64,000 bases of DNA, taken from NCBI GenBank assembly GCA_913061275.1, contig CAJXSR010000012.1, forward strand, positions 1-64,000. Direction: 5' to 3'. The stretch comes from an uncultured Paracoccaceae bacterium. GTDB taxonomy: Bacteria > Pseudomonadota > Alphaproteobacteria > Rhodobacterales > Rhodobacteraceae. Under the pieces are notes generated by a model. The model made no database searches. It was not told the DNA's origin and worked only from the letters and a program-made list of their open reading frames with translations. Made by a program: the position numbers and the translations under genes. Of this stretch, positions 55,164 to 64,000 are shown piece after piece. The number at the start of each line of letters is the position of its first letter. Position 1 is the stretch's first letter.

Positions 55164-56609
55164 TCATTTTAGGGCCTCCAGTTTTGATGGATCAAAGCTT
55201 GAAGAAAGTTCCCAAACAACACCATCTTTTGTATCAGTCACAACAACGCCAGCATTAGTGAATGCGGTTCTAATTTCATCAGCTCTTGCATAATTTTTCT
55301 GTAATTTTGCTTCAGCCCGTTCTAAAATAAGTTGTTCAATAAACTCAAAACTATCTTTTTCATTATAAATGTCAGATAGGAAAAGGTCACCTTTTTGCTC
55401 TTCAGATTCCAACTCTTTATTTAAACGTATTTGATCCATATGCCCTATGTATAATCCTAACAACTCACAACCAAGGCGCAGTTTTTGTAGATCCTCTGGT
55501 GTTCCTTTTTTGTAATAAGAATGAAGTTTGGTTATTGCCAATGAAGTATTCAGGTCATCAGCAACAGCATTTAAAATATCGCTTGGAATAGGTTCATCCG
55601 AGTAAAATGCTACACTCTTGCTCTCAATAGCAATGGACCATTTCCTAAGCGTCGCCTCCGCCTCCCGCGCCTTCTTCTCCGTCCAATCCATAGGCTTAGA
55701 ATAATGCGTACTCAAGAAGACAAACCGAATAACTTCCCCCGCATATCCCTTATCCAGCAGCTCCCTCACAGAAAAGAAATTGCCCAAAGATTTGGACATT
55801 TTCTTACCTTCAACCTGCAACATCTCATTGTGCATCCAGACCTTCGCGAAGGTATCTTCACCACAGCAAGCGCAGCTTTGGGCGATCTCATTCTCATGAT
55901 GCGGAAACTGTAAATCGAGGCCCCCGCCGTGAATGTCAAAGGTTTCACCAAACAAGGCCCTCGACATTGCCGAACATTCGATATGCCAACCGGGGCGGCC
56001 ATAGCCCCAAGGGCTGTCCCATCCGGGCTGAATGCCCGTTGACGGCTTCCACAGCACAAAATCCATCGGATTGCGTTTGTAAGGGGCCACTTCTACGCGC
56101 GCACCTGCAATCATATCGTCCACAGAACGGCCCGACAAAGCGCCATAATGCTTATAGGAGTTCACATTAAACAGCGCGTGACCCTCGGCCCCATATGCAT
56201 GGCCCTTCGCGATTAGTTCTTCAATCATCGCAATCATTTCAGGAATGTATTCCGTAGCCCTTGGGGCCTCATTTGGTGCCAAAGCCCCCAACGCGCCCAT
56301 ATCATCCAGAAACCAACCAATCGTTTCATCGGTAATATCCCGAATAGACCGCCCCGTTTGTTCTGCCTTAGTGTTTATCTTGTCATCCACATCGGTGAAG
56401 TTGCGCGCGTAAGTGACGTGATCTGTCCCGTATACATGACGCAGTAAACGAAACAGCACATCAAACACCACCACGGGACGCGCGTTGCCGATGTGGGCGC
56501 GGTCATAGACCGTGGGCCCACAAACATACATTCGCACGTTATCTTTATCCAAAGGCGTAAAAACCTCTTTGGTTTTGGTCTTGGTGTTGTAAAGCTTAAT
56601 CTTGGTCAT
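55164..56609 (-). CDS. cysS: Cysteine-tRNA ligase
   Basis: A 481-residue class I synthetase. The HIGH-type motif is HIGN at residues 39-42 ([18 protein letters not shown]), the KMSKS loop is KMSKSLGN, and the zinc ligands include Cys30 and the Cys in ECSAMSR with HHENE. It charges tRNA-Cys. It is followed, after the GC-rich repeat, by cimA on the same strand. Confidence 0.97.
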   Translation of the reverse strand: MTKIKLYNTKTKTKEVFTPLDKDNVRMYVCGPTVYDRAHIGNARPVVVFDVLFRLLRHVYGTDHVTYARNFTDVDDKINTKAEQTGRSIRDITDETIGWFLDDMGALGALAPNEAPRATEYIPEMIAMIEELIAKGHAYGAEGHALFNVNSYKHYGALSGRSVDDMIAGARVEVAPYKRNPMDFVLWKPSTGIQPGWDSPWGYGRPGWHIECSAMSRALFGETFDIHGGGLDLQFPHHENEIAQSCACCGEDTFAKVWMHNEMLQVEGKKMSKSLGNFFSVRELLDKGYAGEVIRFVFLSTHYSKPMDWTEKKAREAEATLRKWSIAIESKSVAFYSDEPIPSDILNAVADDLNTSLAITKLHSYYKKGTPEDLQKLRLGCELLGLYIGHMDQIRLNKELESEEQKGDLFLSDIYNEKDSFEFIEQLILERAEAKLQKNYARADEIRTAFTNAGVVVTDTKDGVVWELSSSFDPSKLEALK

Positions 56610-56771
56610 AGTATCTCACAGGGTTATCCCTGCGGGCCTATCACTTACTTACTGTTATGGAAATAAAGAACGGCCCGCGTGATGTTTCAGCAGGGTGTAA
56701 TAATGCAGCATATGATGCAAATTGTTCTCATATCTGCACTTTAAAGCGAAGCAGGTTGCAAATACAAGCCC

Positions 56772-57539
56772 TTAAACAGCAGCTTTTTGTTTGTGTCTAT
56801 GCATGAAGTAAGACCAGATAATCATACAAAAATAGGCCAGATCAAGAACCACAAGAGTTACCCATGGATAGGTCAACAACATAGCCACCAGCACTGTAAA
56901 CCCTGCCAGTATATAGGTGATTTTTCTGCGTCGTACAGTCGTGGTTTTAAATGAATATGTCGGAATACGGCTGACCAAAAGCACCCCTATGATCGCCATA
57001 TAAAGGGCGATTAGACCAGCATAAGATTGCACTTCATTGGGCCAAAGGAACGATAAAAACATAGGAAACAGTACCAACATGGCCCCTGCTGGGGCAGGCA
57101 CGCCTGTAAAATACTCACCATTGTCATCAGTTTCAGATTTACTGTCCGCATTGAAACGCGCAAGGCGCATCACCATGCACACAGCAAAAAACAATACGGC
57201 AATCCAACCTGCCCGCTTTAAATCTTGCAATGCCCAAGCATAAATTACCAATGCAGGTGCCACACCGAAGTTTGCGAAATCAGCCAAACTATCCAGTTCG
57301 GCTCCTAACTGACTTTCTGAATTCATATAACGCGCAATACGCCCATCCAAACCGTCCAGGATACAGGCCAACAAGATCAGATAAACGGCGGCGGTAAAAC
57401 TACCTTGAAACGCAAAGCGAATGGCGGTTAATCCAGCACAGATCGCCCCCACCGTAATCAGGTTGGGCAGCAAAGACATCAACGGCAGTTCGCGGTCGGT
57501 CTTTTGCGGGCTATCGTTTTTCTGAACCAGTTTAACCAT
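56772..57539 (-). CDS. pssA: CDP-diacylglycerol-serine O-phosphatidyltransferase
   Basis: A 255-residue membrane enzyme of the CDP-alcohol phosphatidyltransferase family; the catalytic motif is DGLDGRIARYMNSESQLGAELDSLAD (family pattern DGxxAR..G..xD). It makes phosphatidylserine. It starts 3 bp after psd on the same strand, giving a psd-pssA operon for phosphatidylethanolamine. Confidence 0.93.
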   Translation of the reverse strand: MVKLVQKNDSPQKTDRELPLMSLLPNLITVGAICAGLTAIRFAFQGSFTAAVYLILLACILDGLDGRIARYMNSESQLGAELDSLADFANFGVAPALVIYAWALQDLKRAGWIAVLFFAVCMVMRLARFNADSKSETDDNGEYFTGVPAPAGAMLVLFPMFLSFLWPNEVQSYAGLIALYMAIIGVLLVSRIPTYSFKTTTVRRRKITYILAGFTVLVAMLLTYPWVTLVVLDLAYFCMIIWSYFMHRHKQKAAV

Positions 57540-57542
57540 AAG

Positions 57543-58229
57543 TTATTCCTCTTGTGCCAGTCGCGGCGCATCTTTTGATGTTAAATCTGCCAACACAGTT
57601 TCGCCGCCCACCATGGTCTGCCCCAATGCAACCAACGGGTTCACACCCTCTGGCAGATATACATCCAAACGTGAGCCAAAACGGATCAATCCAAACCGCT
57701 CACCCGTGCGCAGGCTTTGGTCTTTTTCAACAAACCCCAATATCCGCCGCGCAACAAGCCCTGCAATTTGCACCACAACCAACTGCCGCCCATCCGCCAT
57801 TTCTATGGCAAGTGAGCTGCGTTCATTGTCTGAACTGGCTTTATCCAAGGAAGCGTTGAAAAACTTACCGGGCCGATAGGCCAATGCGGTGATTTTCCCC
57901 GCAATAGGCGCGCGGTTAATGTGGCAGTTAAAGACGCTCATAAAAACGCTAACACGCAACAAGGGTTCTGACCCTACGCCCAATTCCTCTGGCGGGGTGG
58001 CCATTTCGATTAGGGATATAACCCCGTCCGCAGGGCTGACAATCAACCCTTCACGAGTTGGAACAGACCTTATAGGATCACGAAAAAAGTAATAACACCA
58101 GATGGTTAATATAACACCAACCCAGCCCAGAACATCCGATATTAAAAATAAAACAAGGGTAATCGCGGCAAATGCACCAACGAATTTCAAACCTTCTTTG
58201 TGCATTGGCTTCACGAAGGTGTTTAACAT
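57543..58229 (-). CDS. psd: Phosphatidylserine decarboxylase, Psd-A type
   Basis: A 228-residue proenzyme. Two membrane segments lie near residues 12-50, [22 protein letters not shown] is the conserved core, HINRAPIAG follows, and self-cleavage should occur in [11 protein letters not shown] to form the pyruvoyl group. Its size matches the short archaeal/alphaproteobacterial type. The start at 58229 is chosen because upstream residues lack family similarity; a distal TTG is possible. Confidence 0.92.
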   Translation of the reverse strand: MLNTFVKPMHKEGLKFVGAFAAITLVLFLISDVLGWVGVILTIWCYYFFRDPIRSVPTREGLIVSPADGVISLIEMATPPEELGVGSEPLLRVSVFMSVFNCHINRAPIAGKITALAYRPGKFFNASLDKASSDNERSSLAIEMADGRQLVVVQIAGLVARRILGFVEKDQSLRTGERFGLIRFGSRLDVYLPEGVNPLVALGQTMVGGETVLADLTSKDAPRLAQEE

Positions 58230-58362
58230 ACTTACTGACACTGGAATTTCTACCCTTATTATAAAAGCGACATATATGACGCAAATGGACAAGATGATCT
58301 TCCATATCTAAGTCCAAATCAAAGCATGATAGAACTTAATTGGATGACAACCCTTATTTCGC

Positions 58363-58375
58363 GCACCATTGGTGC
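58363..58375. promoter_or_regulatory. Small hairpin in the leader of the MttB-family gene
   Basis: GCACC-ATT-GGTGC (58363-58375) lies about 82 bp before the start codon, followed by a GC-rich stretch. No riboswitch was recognised. Confidence 0.25.
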
Positions 58376-58456
58376 TGATCGCGGCCGTGCGGCGCGCGGT
58401 TCCCCCTGTTTTTGCTGAAAAACCAACAATCTTCAAGCAAAATCAAGGAAATCTAA

Positions 58457-59998
58457 ATGTCTGGAACCAAAACCCGCAGATCAGGTGGGCGTGCCGCGCG
58501 CCAAGCATTGCGTGCAGCACCTCTAACCGACGATATTCGCCCAATTCGTGCGGGCATGGAGGGCGGTACTTATAAACCCCTTTCAGAACGCGATGTGCAA
58601 CGCATTCATGAAACCGCACTCAAGGCGTTAGAAACGATCGGCTTGGCCGATGCACCCCAAACTGGCATAGATGTGCTGGTTAAAGCAGGTGCTATCCTTG
58701 GCGACGATGGTCGCCTAAGGTTTCCCCGTTCTGTTGTCGAAGATACTTTGGCTATTGCGGCAAAGAAGGTCACACTTTTTAGCCGTGATGGTAAGAACGA
58801 TCTAGAACTTTATGGTAACCGCGTACACTTTGGCACGGCCGGTGCGGCTGTGCACATCGTTGACGTAGAAAACAATGAATACCGCGAATGTGTCGTACAA
58901 GATTTGCATAATGCGGCCAAGATCGTGGATAAATTAGACAATGTACATTTCTTGCAACGCCCAATGGTTTGTCGTGATATTCCAGATAATTACGAGATGG
59001 ACTTAAACACGATTTATGCATCTTGTTCAGGGACAACCAAACACATTGGCACCAGCTTTACTGACCCGTCTTATATGAAAGGCGCGTTTGAGATGATTTA
59101 CGAAATCGCGGGTGGTGAAGACAAATATCGCGAACGCCCTTTCATCTCTAACTCTAATTGTTTTGTCGTCCCACCGATGAAATTCGCAACTGAGTCTTGC
59201 GAAACGATGGAACTGTGCATTCGCGGCGGCATGCCCGTACTTCTGTTATCCGCAGGCATGGCTGGGGCCACAACCCCTTCCACAATAGCAGGAGCTATTG
59301 CGCAAGCTTGCGCCGAATGCCTAGCAGGCCTTGTTTATGTAAATGCGATTAAACCCAGGCACCCTGCCATATTCGGCACTTGGCCGTTCGGTTTGGACTT
59401 ACGCACAGGTGCCATGACCGTTGGATCAGGCGAACAGGCATTATTATCCGCAGGGTGCGCCCAAATGCACAAATTCTACGGTTTACCAGGGGGGGCCGCT
59501 GGTGGTGCATCCGACTCTAAAATGCCCGACATGCAAGCAGGTTGGGAACAGATGTGCTCGAATGTCATGACAGGCCTATCAGGTTTGAACATGGTTTATG
59601 AAGCCGCTGGCATGCATGCGTCACTTTTAGGGTTTTGCCTTGAATCCCTGATCCTGTCAGATGATCTGATAGGTCAAGCGCAAAGGTGTGTACGCGGTAT
59701 TGAAGTTACAGATGAAACGCTGGCACTAGATCAGATCGCAGACGTCTGTTTGAACGGCCCAGGTCACTATTTGGGCACAGATCAAACACTTAGCCGTATG
59801 CAGGCAGATAACGTATACCCAACACTTGGTAACAGAATGTCCCCTAAAGAATGGGCAGAGTACGACAAACCAGATTTGATTGAAAACGCTATCAAATTGA
59901 AAAATGAGATATTGGCAGAACGTTCAAACGCAAGGCTTGATCCCGAATTGGATCAAGCTATTCGTAAAAATTTCAACATTCACTTGAAACGGCAATAA
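58457..59998 (+). CDS. MttB-family trimethylamine methyltransferase-like protein
   Basis: A 513-residue member of the MttB superfamily without an in-frame amber codon, so it lacks pyrrolysine, like MtgB (glycine betaine) and related enzymes. It would move a methyl group from a quaternary or tertiary amine to a corrinoid protein. Core segments: FGTAGAAVHIVDVENNEYRE, SAGMAGATTPSTIAGAIAQA, and FYGLPGGAAGGASDSKMPD. The N-terminus is arginine-rich (TRRSGGRAARQALRAA). AAGGAAA precedes the start. No adjacent corrinoid-protein gene; the RACo- and MtgA-like genes are about 20 kb away. Substrate not known. Confidence 0.88.
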   Translation: MSGTKTRRSGGRAARQALRAAPLTDDIRPIRAGMEGGTYKPLSERDVQRIHETALKALETIGLADAPQTGIDVLVKAGAILGDDGRLRFPRSVVEDTLAIAAKKVTLFSRDGKNDLELYGNRVHFGTAGAAVHIVDVENNEYRECVVQDLHNAAKIVDKLDNVHFLQRPMVCRDIPDNYEMDLNTIYASCSGTTKHIGTSFTDPSYMKGAFEMIYEIAGGEDKYRERPFISNSNCFVVPPMKFATESCETMELCIRGGMPVLLLSAGMAGATTPSTIAGAIAQACAECLAGLVYVNAIKPRHPAIFGTWPFGLDLRTGAMTVGSGEQALLSAGCAQMHKFYGLPGGAAGGASDSKMPDMQAGWEQMCSNVMTGLSGLNMVYEAAGMHASLLGFCLESLILSDDLIGQAQRCVRGIEVTDETLALDQIADVCLNGPGHYLGTDQTLSRMQADNVYPTLGNRMSPKEWAEYDKPDLIENAIKLKNEILAERSNARLDPELDQAIRKNFNIHLKRQ

Positions 59999-59999
59999 T

Positions 60000-60342
60000 C
60001 TTATCTCGCCCTGTTTTCTAAACTGTAATCACCCGATTTATTCAGGTGATTAATGCGCAGCGTACGCCCCCCTAACAAACCCTAAACCCTTACAGGTGTA
60101 TATCTGCCCCTGCTAGCAAAAGTAGTTCACGGGTTTTCAAAGGACGGGTAACGCCGTCAAATGCGAAAACTACCGCAACTTAACAGTTAAGAATAGGTAC
60201 AAGGGCACCACCCCTTGTTCGGCCATATAGCTACAATCGGCAGGCCTGCCTTCCTTATAACCTACATACCCAGTTCATACTAAAACCCCGCCGCAAAATG
60301 AATGGCGACGGGGCAAAAATGATGTAAAAAACGCGTTAACGC
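60000..60342. other. 343-bp intergenic region with serial inverted repeats
   Basis: No open gene is seen between the MttB-family gene and dctP. Instead there are: AATCACC/GGTGATT (60027-60051), nested GTTTTC/GAAAAC around GACGG/CCGTC (60133-60170), CTTAAC-A-GTTAAG (60179-60191), ACAAGGG/CCCTTGT (60199-60218), GGCAGGCCTGCC (60239-60250) and the dctP terminator (60282-60313). This may be a structured RNA or several terminators and operators; strand unclear. Confidence 0.5.
60282..60313 (-). terminator. Terminator of the TRAP operon
   Basis: On the minus strand CCCCG pairs with CGGGG with an inner GCG/CGC pair and one mismatch, followed by TTTTA. It starts 30 nt after the dctP stop. Confidence 0.75.
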
Positions 60343-61377
60343 TTACCCGTAACGGTATGGACGTCCGGCTTTAACCATATCAGCGTTGTATTGCTTGAAG
60401 ATTTTTACAACCTTGGCTTTGGTTTCTGACTCGGCTGCAATTTCATCCCAGAAAGTAACAGCAGCGTCTTCAACAGTTTTCCATTCTGCATCTGGAATTG
60501 ATGTCAATTTCATCTTCGGCCCGTTTACGCGCAATGAAGCTTCACCACCCCAGTACCACCACTGACGGTAGTAATGTGATTGGTCACAACAAACCCGGAA
60601 CAGCGTTTGTAAATCTTCTGGCAGTTCATTCCAGCGATCCATATTGGCAAAGAATGACCCTGCCCATGCGCCCGAAATATTGTTGGTCAGGAAGTAGTTT
60701 GTTACATCTGCCCAGCCAACTGTGTAGTCCTCGGTGATACCTGACCACGCAATGCCGTCCAGCTCACCTGTTTGCATAGCAACTTCGATGTCTTCCCAAG
60801 GAAGTGTGACGGGCACAACACCGAACTGTTCAAGGAAACGACCCGCAGTTGGGAAGGTAAACACGCGTTTGCCTTTTAGGTCTGCAAGGTTGTGGATAGG
60901 GTCTTTGGTGGCGAAGTGACATGGATCCCAAGCACCTGCACTGATGTGTTTTACACCGACTTTGGAATACTCTTCGTCCCAAATTTCATTCAAACCGTAT
61001 TGGTTAAACAATACAGGCACATCAAGGCTATAGCGTGAACCGAATGGGAAATACCCACCAAAAACAGTAACTTCTGTTGGGGACGCCATGCTGTCATCAT
61101 CGGATTGTACCGCGTCGATTGTGCCTTTTTGCATCGCACGGAACAATTCACCCGTAGGAACCAGCTGATCGCCGTAGAACAGTTCAATTTGCATACGGTC
61201 GCCAGCTATTTGGTTGAACATGTTGATCGCCGGTGTGACGACATGTTCGGCCAGTGACGCACCTGCATATGTCTGCATACGCCATTTGATCGTAGATTGT
61301 GCAAGTGCGGGGGCAGCTAAGCTTGCGCCTACGGCACCTGCACCGGCGGTGGTTAAAAACTTACGTCTAGTTGTCAT
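60343..61377 (-). CDS. TRAP transporter solute-binding protein DctP
   Basis: A 344-residue periplasmic binding protein. It begins MTTRRKFLTTAGAGAVGASL, a twin-arginine signal (TRRKFL), cleaved near APALAQ. QSDDDSMASPTEVTVFGG and GKRVFTFPTAGRFLEQFG are typical of the TakP-like subfamily, which binds 2-oxo acids and related organic acids. Ligand unknown. It is the last gene of dctQ-dctM-dctP, preceded by hairpins that may stabilise its mRNA. A terminator follows. Confidence 0.9.
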   Translation of the reverse strand: MTTRRKFLTTAGAGAVGASLAAPALAQSTIKWRMQTYAGASLAEHVVTPAINMFNQIAGDRMQIELFYGDQLVPTGELFRAMQKGTIDAVQSDDDSMASPTEVTVFGGYFPFGSRYSLDVPVLFNQYGLNEIWDEEYSKVGVKHISAGAWDPCHFATKDPIHNLADLKGKRVFTFPTAGRFLEQFGVVPVTLPWEDIEVAMQTGELDGIAWSGITEDYTVGWADVTNYFLTNNISGAWAGSFFANMDRWNELPEDLQTLFRVCCDQSHYYRQWWYWGGEASLRVNGPKMKLTSIPDAEWKTVEDAAVTFWDEIAAESETKAKVVKIFKQYNADMVKAGRPYRYG

Positions 61378-61404
61378 TTTCAGTCTCCTGGTTGGTTATT
61401 AAAT

Positions 61405-61442
61405 GCCCTGAACGGGCGGCGAATTTATTGCTCCTGACGGAG
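61405..61442 (-). promoter_or_regulatory. Intercistronic hairpins between dctM and dctP
   Basis: GCCC-TGAAC-GGGC (61405-61417) and CTCC-TGAC-GGAG (61431-61442) lie in the 71-bp gap before dctP, whose AGGAGA site follows. They may protect the dctP part of the transcript, which is needed in excess. Confidence 0.4.
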
Positions 61443-61448
61443 TTCTTA

Positions 61449-62771
61449 TTATTTCCCATAAACATATTCCGGCAGCCAAAGGGCGATTTGCGGGAAGGTC
61501 ATAATCGTTGCCAACGCCAGCACCATGATCAGCACAAACGGTATGATCGAGCTGTAGATGTCGCGCAATGTTATTTCAGGCGGTGCCATAGCGCGCATCA
61601 AGAACAGGTTATAACCAAAGGGCGGCGTCATATAAGCGATCTGTGTAGTGATGGTATATAGCACACCGTACCAGATCAGATCAAATCCAAGCGCACCCAC
61701 CAGTGGCACATAAAGTGGCGCCACGATCACCAGCATGGCCGTGTCGTCTAAAAACGTGCCCATCACAAGGAATGAAAGCTGCATCAGGATCAAGATCACC
61801 CAAGGCGACAGGCCCAGTTGTTGAGTGAACAGGTTATCAATGGCATCTACCGCACCCAAGCCATCAAACACAGCACCAAACCCTAGGGCCGCTAGAATGA
61901 TCCACATGAACATACACGAAATTGCCAAGGTCTGACGCACTGACACTTCCAACACTCGTCGGTTCATACGGCCCTTCAATATTGCGGCGCCAAAAGCTGT
62001 CATTGCCCCAATGGCGGAACTTTCTACCAGTGATGTCCAGCCATTAACGAACGGCACCATCATGGCTGCGAATATTGCCAAAGGCAGCAAGCCCGCGCGC
62101 AAAAGACGCAATTTTTCAGGCATAGATACTGTGCGTTCTTCGGGTGGTAAAACTGGCCCAAGGGCGGGGTTAATCTTACAACGGATCGCAATATAGATGA
62201 TAAACATCGCGGCCATCATCAGGCCCGGAAACAAGCCTGCAAGCCACAGTTGACCCACTGGTTGACGTGCAATCATCGCATAAAGCACCAGAACAACAGA
62301 AGGCGGCACTAGGATGCCCAAACTGGAACCCGCTTGGATCACGCCCGTGACCATTTTCTTGTCATATCCACGTTTTAGCAGTTCAGGCAGCGCAATGGTG
62401 GCACCGATTGCCATACCAGCAACCGACAGGCCGTTCATCGCGGAAACCAACACCATCAACCCGATGGTACCAATGGCTAGCCCGCCGTGAATGGGGCCCA
62501 TCCAGACATGGAACATCTTATAAAGGTCATCGGCAATTTTACTTTCCGATAGCACGTATCCCATGAAAATAAACATCGGCAGCGTTAAAAGCGGGTACCA
62601 TTTCATCAGCTTCAGGGCCGATGAAAACGGAATATCCGAGCCACCTACCCCCCACAAGGTAATCGCGGCAATAGCCCCCACAACCCCGATGGCGGCAAAT
62701 ACGCGTTGGCCTGTAAACATCATCAACATCATTGATGAGAACATCACTATGGCGATTAACTCTTGGGACAT
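61449..62771 (-). CDS. TRAP transporter large permease DctM
   Basis: A 440-residue membrane protein with about 12 helices. The core has GLSVAGMAIGATIALPELLKRGYDKKMVTGVIQAG, VPPSVVLVLYAM, and FLDDTAMLVIVAPLYVPL. It couples sodium entry to solute uptake. The start overlaps the dctQ stop by one base (TAATG), so they are coupled. Confidence 0.93.
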   Translation of the reverse strand: MSQELIAIVMFSSMMLMMFTGQRVFAAIGVVGAIAAITLWGVGGSDIPFSSALKLMKWYPLLTLPMFIFMGYVLSESKIADDLYKMFHVWMGPIHGGLAIGTIGLMVLVSAMNGLSVAGMAIGATIALPELLKRGYDKKMVTGVIQAGSSLGILVPPSVVLVLYAMIARQPVGQLWLAGLFPGLMMAAMFIIYIAIRCKINPALGPVLPPEERTVSMPEKLRLLRAGLLPLAIFAAMMVPFVNGWTSLVESSAIGAMTAFGAAILKGRMNRRVLEVSVRQTLAISCMFMWIILAALGFGAVFDGLGAVDAIDNLFTQQLGLSPWVILILMQLSFLVMGTFLDDTAMLVIVAPLYVPLVGALGFDLIWYGVLYTITTQIAYMTPPFGYNLFLMRAMAPPEITLRDIYSSIIPFVLIMVLALATIMTFPQIALWLPEYVYGK

Positions 62772-63370
62772 TACAGTGTCACCCCTTTAATTTTAGCGAT
62801 GTCTTTAATTAATTCGGATACGGCTTGCAGCAGCATCAAAATAATCCCGATAATCATTGTAACCTTGATCGGCCACAAAACGGGCCGCCATGCGGTTGCA
62901 CTGCGTTCTAGCCGCCCGACAACTTCTTGTAAGCCGTCAAAGCCGCCTGTGAAAAAGCCTATGAATAGGTTTTTGAAAAACTCAAAGCTTTCCATTTTAT
63001 AGGGTTTTCCCAAGGAATATGCCGTCGAGTCGAATGCGCCGTAAAGCAGCACACCCAGATATGTTATTAAAAACAACACGGTAATAGCATCCACCTGCGC
63101 TTTGCGCCGATCCGTCCATTCACCGTAAAACAAATCCATCCGCACATTTGCACCAAGTTGAATAGAATACGGGCCGCCAAGAATATAATAGGCAACCATA
63201 GCAAATTGCGCGACTTCCAAAGTCCAGCGCGATGGTAAAAAGAAGGTTTTCGAAATGGATGACCACAGTAAAATTGCGACCATAACAAAGATGCCATACA
63301 TCATCATGCGCCCAATGCGGCGGTTTACGGCATCTATGATACGTACATAATGACCTGCAATCTGTATCAT
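62771..63370 (-). CDS. TRAP transporter small permease DctQ
   Basis: A 199-residue membrane protein with four helices. The family region is RRIGRMMMYGIFVMVAILLW and SRWTLEVAQFAMVAYYILGGPYSI. It is the small membrane subunit of the DctPQM transporter. Its start overlaps the amidohydrolase gene by 4 bp, which implies one operon. Confidence 0.88.
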   Translation of the reverse strand: MIQIAGHYVRIIDAVNRRIGRMMMYGIFVMVAILLWSSISKTFFLPSRWTLEVAQFAMVAYYILGGPYSIQLGANVRMDLFYGEWTDRRKAQVDAITVLFLITYLGVLLYGAFDSTAYSLGKPYKMESFEFFKNLFIGFFTGGFDGLQEVVGRLERSATAWRPVLWPIKVTMIIGIILMLLQAVSELIKDIAKIKGVTL

Positions 63371-64000
63371 ATTGCGGCCCTCACATCGATGGGTTGATTG
63401 ATCTTAATTAAACTGGATTTAAGTAAATCAGCCAACATTTTTGCCATTTCATCTATCTGTGTTTCGGTTTCAAGCAAATCATTACGCACTTCGATCATTA
63501 CGTTAATCAGGCCATTATCCGTGCCATGAACCTGCAAAGTATGGGCGACACCATCTTGTTGTGAATAGGGTTCATTCAGATCAACGCGCCAATTAGATTG
63601 GTTTTGCGCCAAACTCACCATTGTCATTGCAAGTTCGCTATCTTTGTCGTGAATAATACCAATCTCTGTATCTCGGACATGCCCGTTGTAAATCTTCGTA
63701 AAGCTATGAATTGTAACAATTATAGGCGCGTTTCCATGTTTTTTAATGGTTTGCGTTAATAAACTCACAAATGGCAAATAAACCGTATCCACCCTTTCAC
63801 GCATTTGCGCTTGGGTTAGGTTTCTATTGCCCGGAATTTCGATTTGTTCACTAATATCCCGCATAGCATCTGGGGATGTGGGCGGCCTGTTGCAGTCATA
63901 TACAAGCCGCGAAACTGTACTAACGACTAGGGCTGCGTCCAACAATTTGCTTAGCTTTTCTGACAGGCAGAAGGCACCAGGATCCCAAGCCGCATGAGAT
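63367..64000 (-). CDS. N-formylglutamate amidohydrolase family protein, truncated
   Basis: The reading frame is open to the right edge and continues beyond it. It shows SHAAWDPGA (metal region) close to the edge, then IIVTIHSFTKIYNGHVRD, IIHDKDSELA and MIEVRNDLLE, matching N-formylglutamate amidohydrolase. In histidine breakdown this frees glutamate. Its direct linkage to the TRAP transporter suggests a role in the use of the imported compound. The N-terminal part is missing. Confidence 0.82.
   Translation of the reverse strand, partial: SHAAWDPGAFCLSEKLSKLLDAALVVSTVSRLVYDCNRPPTSPDAMRDISEQIEIPGNRNLTQAQMRERVDTVYLPFVSLLTQTIKKHGNAPIIVTIHSFTKIYNGHVRDTEIGIIHDKDSELAMTMVSLAQNQSNWRVDLNEPYSQQDGVAHTLQVHGTDNGLINVMIEVRNDLLETETQIDEMAKMLADLLKSSLIKINQPIDVRAAI

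Noticed and set aside
55052-55258. A plus-strand frame across the GC-rich repeat block
   Set aside because: It is made of the palindromic repeat and the antisense end of cysS; its composition is biased by the repeat.
58457-59998. Pyrrolysine use in the MttB-family gene
   Set aside because: The frame runs through with no in-frame TAG, and no pyrrolysine genes are visible.

Overview
The window is a gene-dense stretch of a bacterial chromosome, about 69 protein genes plus one tRNA, with no rRNA, CRISPR array, insertion sequence or prophage visible. The gene content points to a marine alphaproteobacterium of the Rhodobacterales (Roseobacter-like) with an unusually modest GC content, about 45 percent by eye. 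Supporting signs are a CckA-type cell-cycle kinase, a recA gene with the alphaproteobacterial GTTC-N7-GTTC LexA box, a CtaA/COX15 haem A synthase of the alphaproteobacterial/mitochondrial kind, a eukaryote-like NADP isocitrate dehydrogenase, TRAP transport, an aerobic-type cobalamin pathway and a non-pyrrolysine MttB-family methyltransferase. Species level cannot be fixed from the sequence alone.

Layout. 1-9.7 kb: the start of rplM, a hotdog thioesterase divergent from an ECHDC3-like crotonase, a LysR regulator divergent from a secreted DUF1330-like protein, a PEP-mutase/oxidase pair, ctaA, the rimB-rimK pair, trmJ and icd. 9.7-16.7 kb: a small membrane protein, an Lrp-type regulator with a perfect operator-like palindrome, alaS, a MOSC protein, a LysE exporter, recA and a Sel1-repeat protein. 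16.8-24.3 kb: a sulfotransferase-like/GNAT pair, ppk2, cckA, guaB-rsmB-like and a SLAC1/TehA channel. 24.4-30.2 kb: a tight catabolic-looking cluster (ureohydrolase, class IV aminotransferase, two cupins, a membrane desaturase, and an opposing flavin oxidoreductase of the demethylase type). 30.4-39.9 kb: rlmE, ppx, then a one-carbon block (small 'virulence factor' family protein, methylene-THF reductase, methyl-THF:corrinoid methyltransferase, RACo-like reductive activator), with a P460-type cytochrome and a c-type cytochrome between them. 40.1-46.8 kb: mixed genes, tRNA-Leu(CAA), a very AT-rich acyltransferase next to it, a metallopeptidase, DedA, DsbB, HNH nuclease and an esterase. 46.8-51.4 kb: alkA and a divergent cobalamin locus (cobK-cbiD and cobA-cobB). 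51.4-58.2 kb: an MFS transporter, a phytoene-synthase-family protein, cimA, cysS, and psd-pssA. 58.4-64 kb: an MttB-family methyltransferase, a structured intergenic region, a three-gene TRAP transporter and a truncated N-formylglutamate amidohydrolase-family gene running off the right edge.

How the genes may work together. The one-carbon genes make a coherent scheme (inference): an MttB-family protein moves a methyl group from a quaternary or tertiary amine to a corrinoid protein (not in the window), the MtgA-like protein passes it to tetrahydrofolate, the reductase oxidises methyl-THF to methylene-THF, and the RACo-like protein rescues inactive Co(II) corrinoid. The cobalamin genes, the demethylase-type flavin enzyme and the TRAP system fit a lifestyle of using methylated nitrogen compounds. 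Three proteins of this scheme carry arginine/glycine-rich tails, which is not explained by known chemistry.

The strongest unexplained DNA signals are a 12-bp perfect inverted repeat whose loop holds a start codon (34920-34952), a very GC-rich hairpin block between cysS and cimA (about 55050-55132), and two intergenic regions with serial perfect inverted repeats (44901-44984 and 60027-60313).
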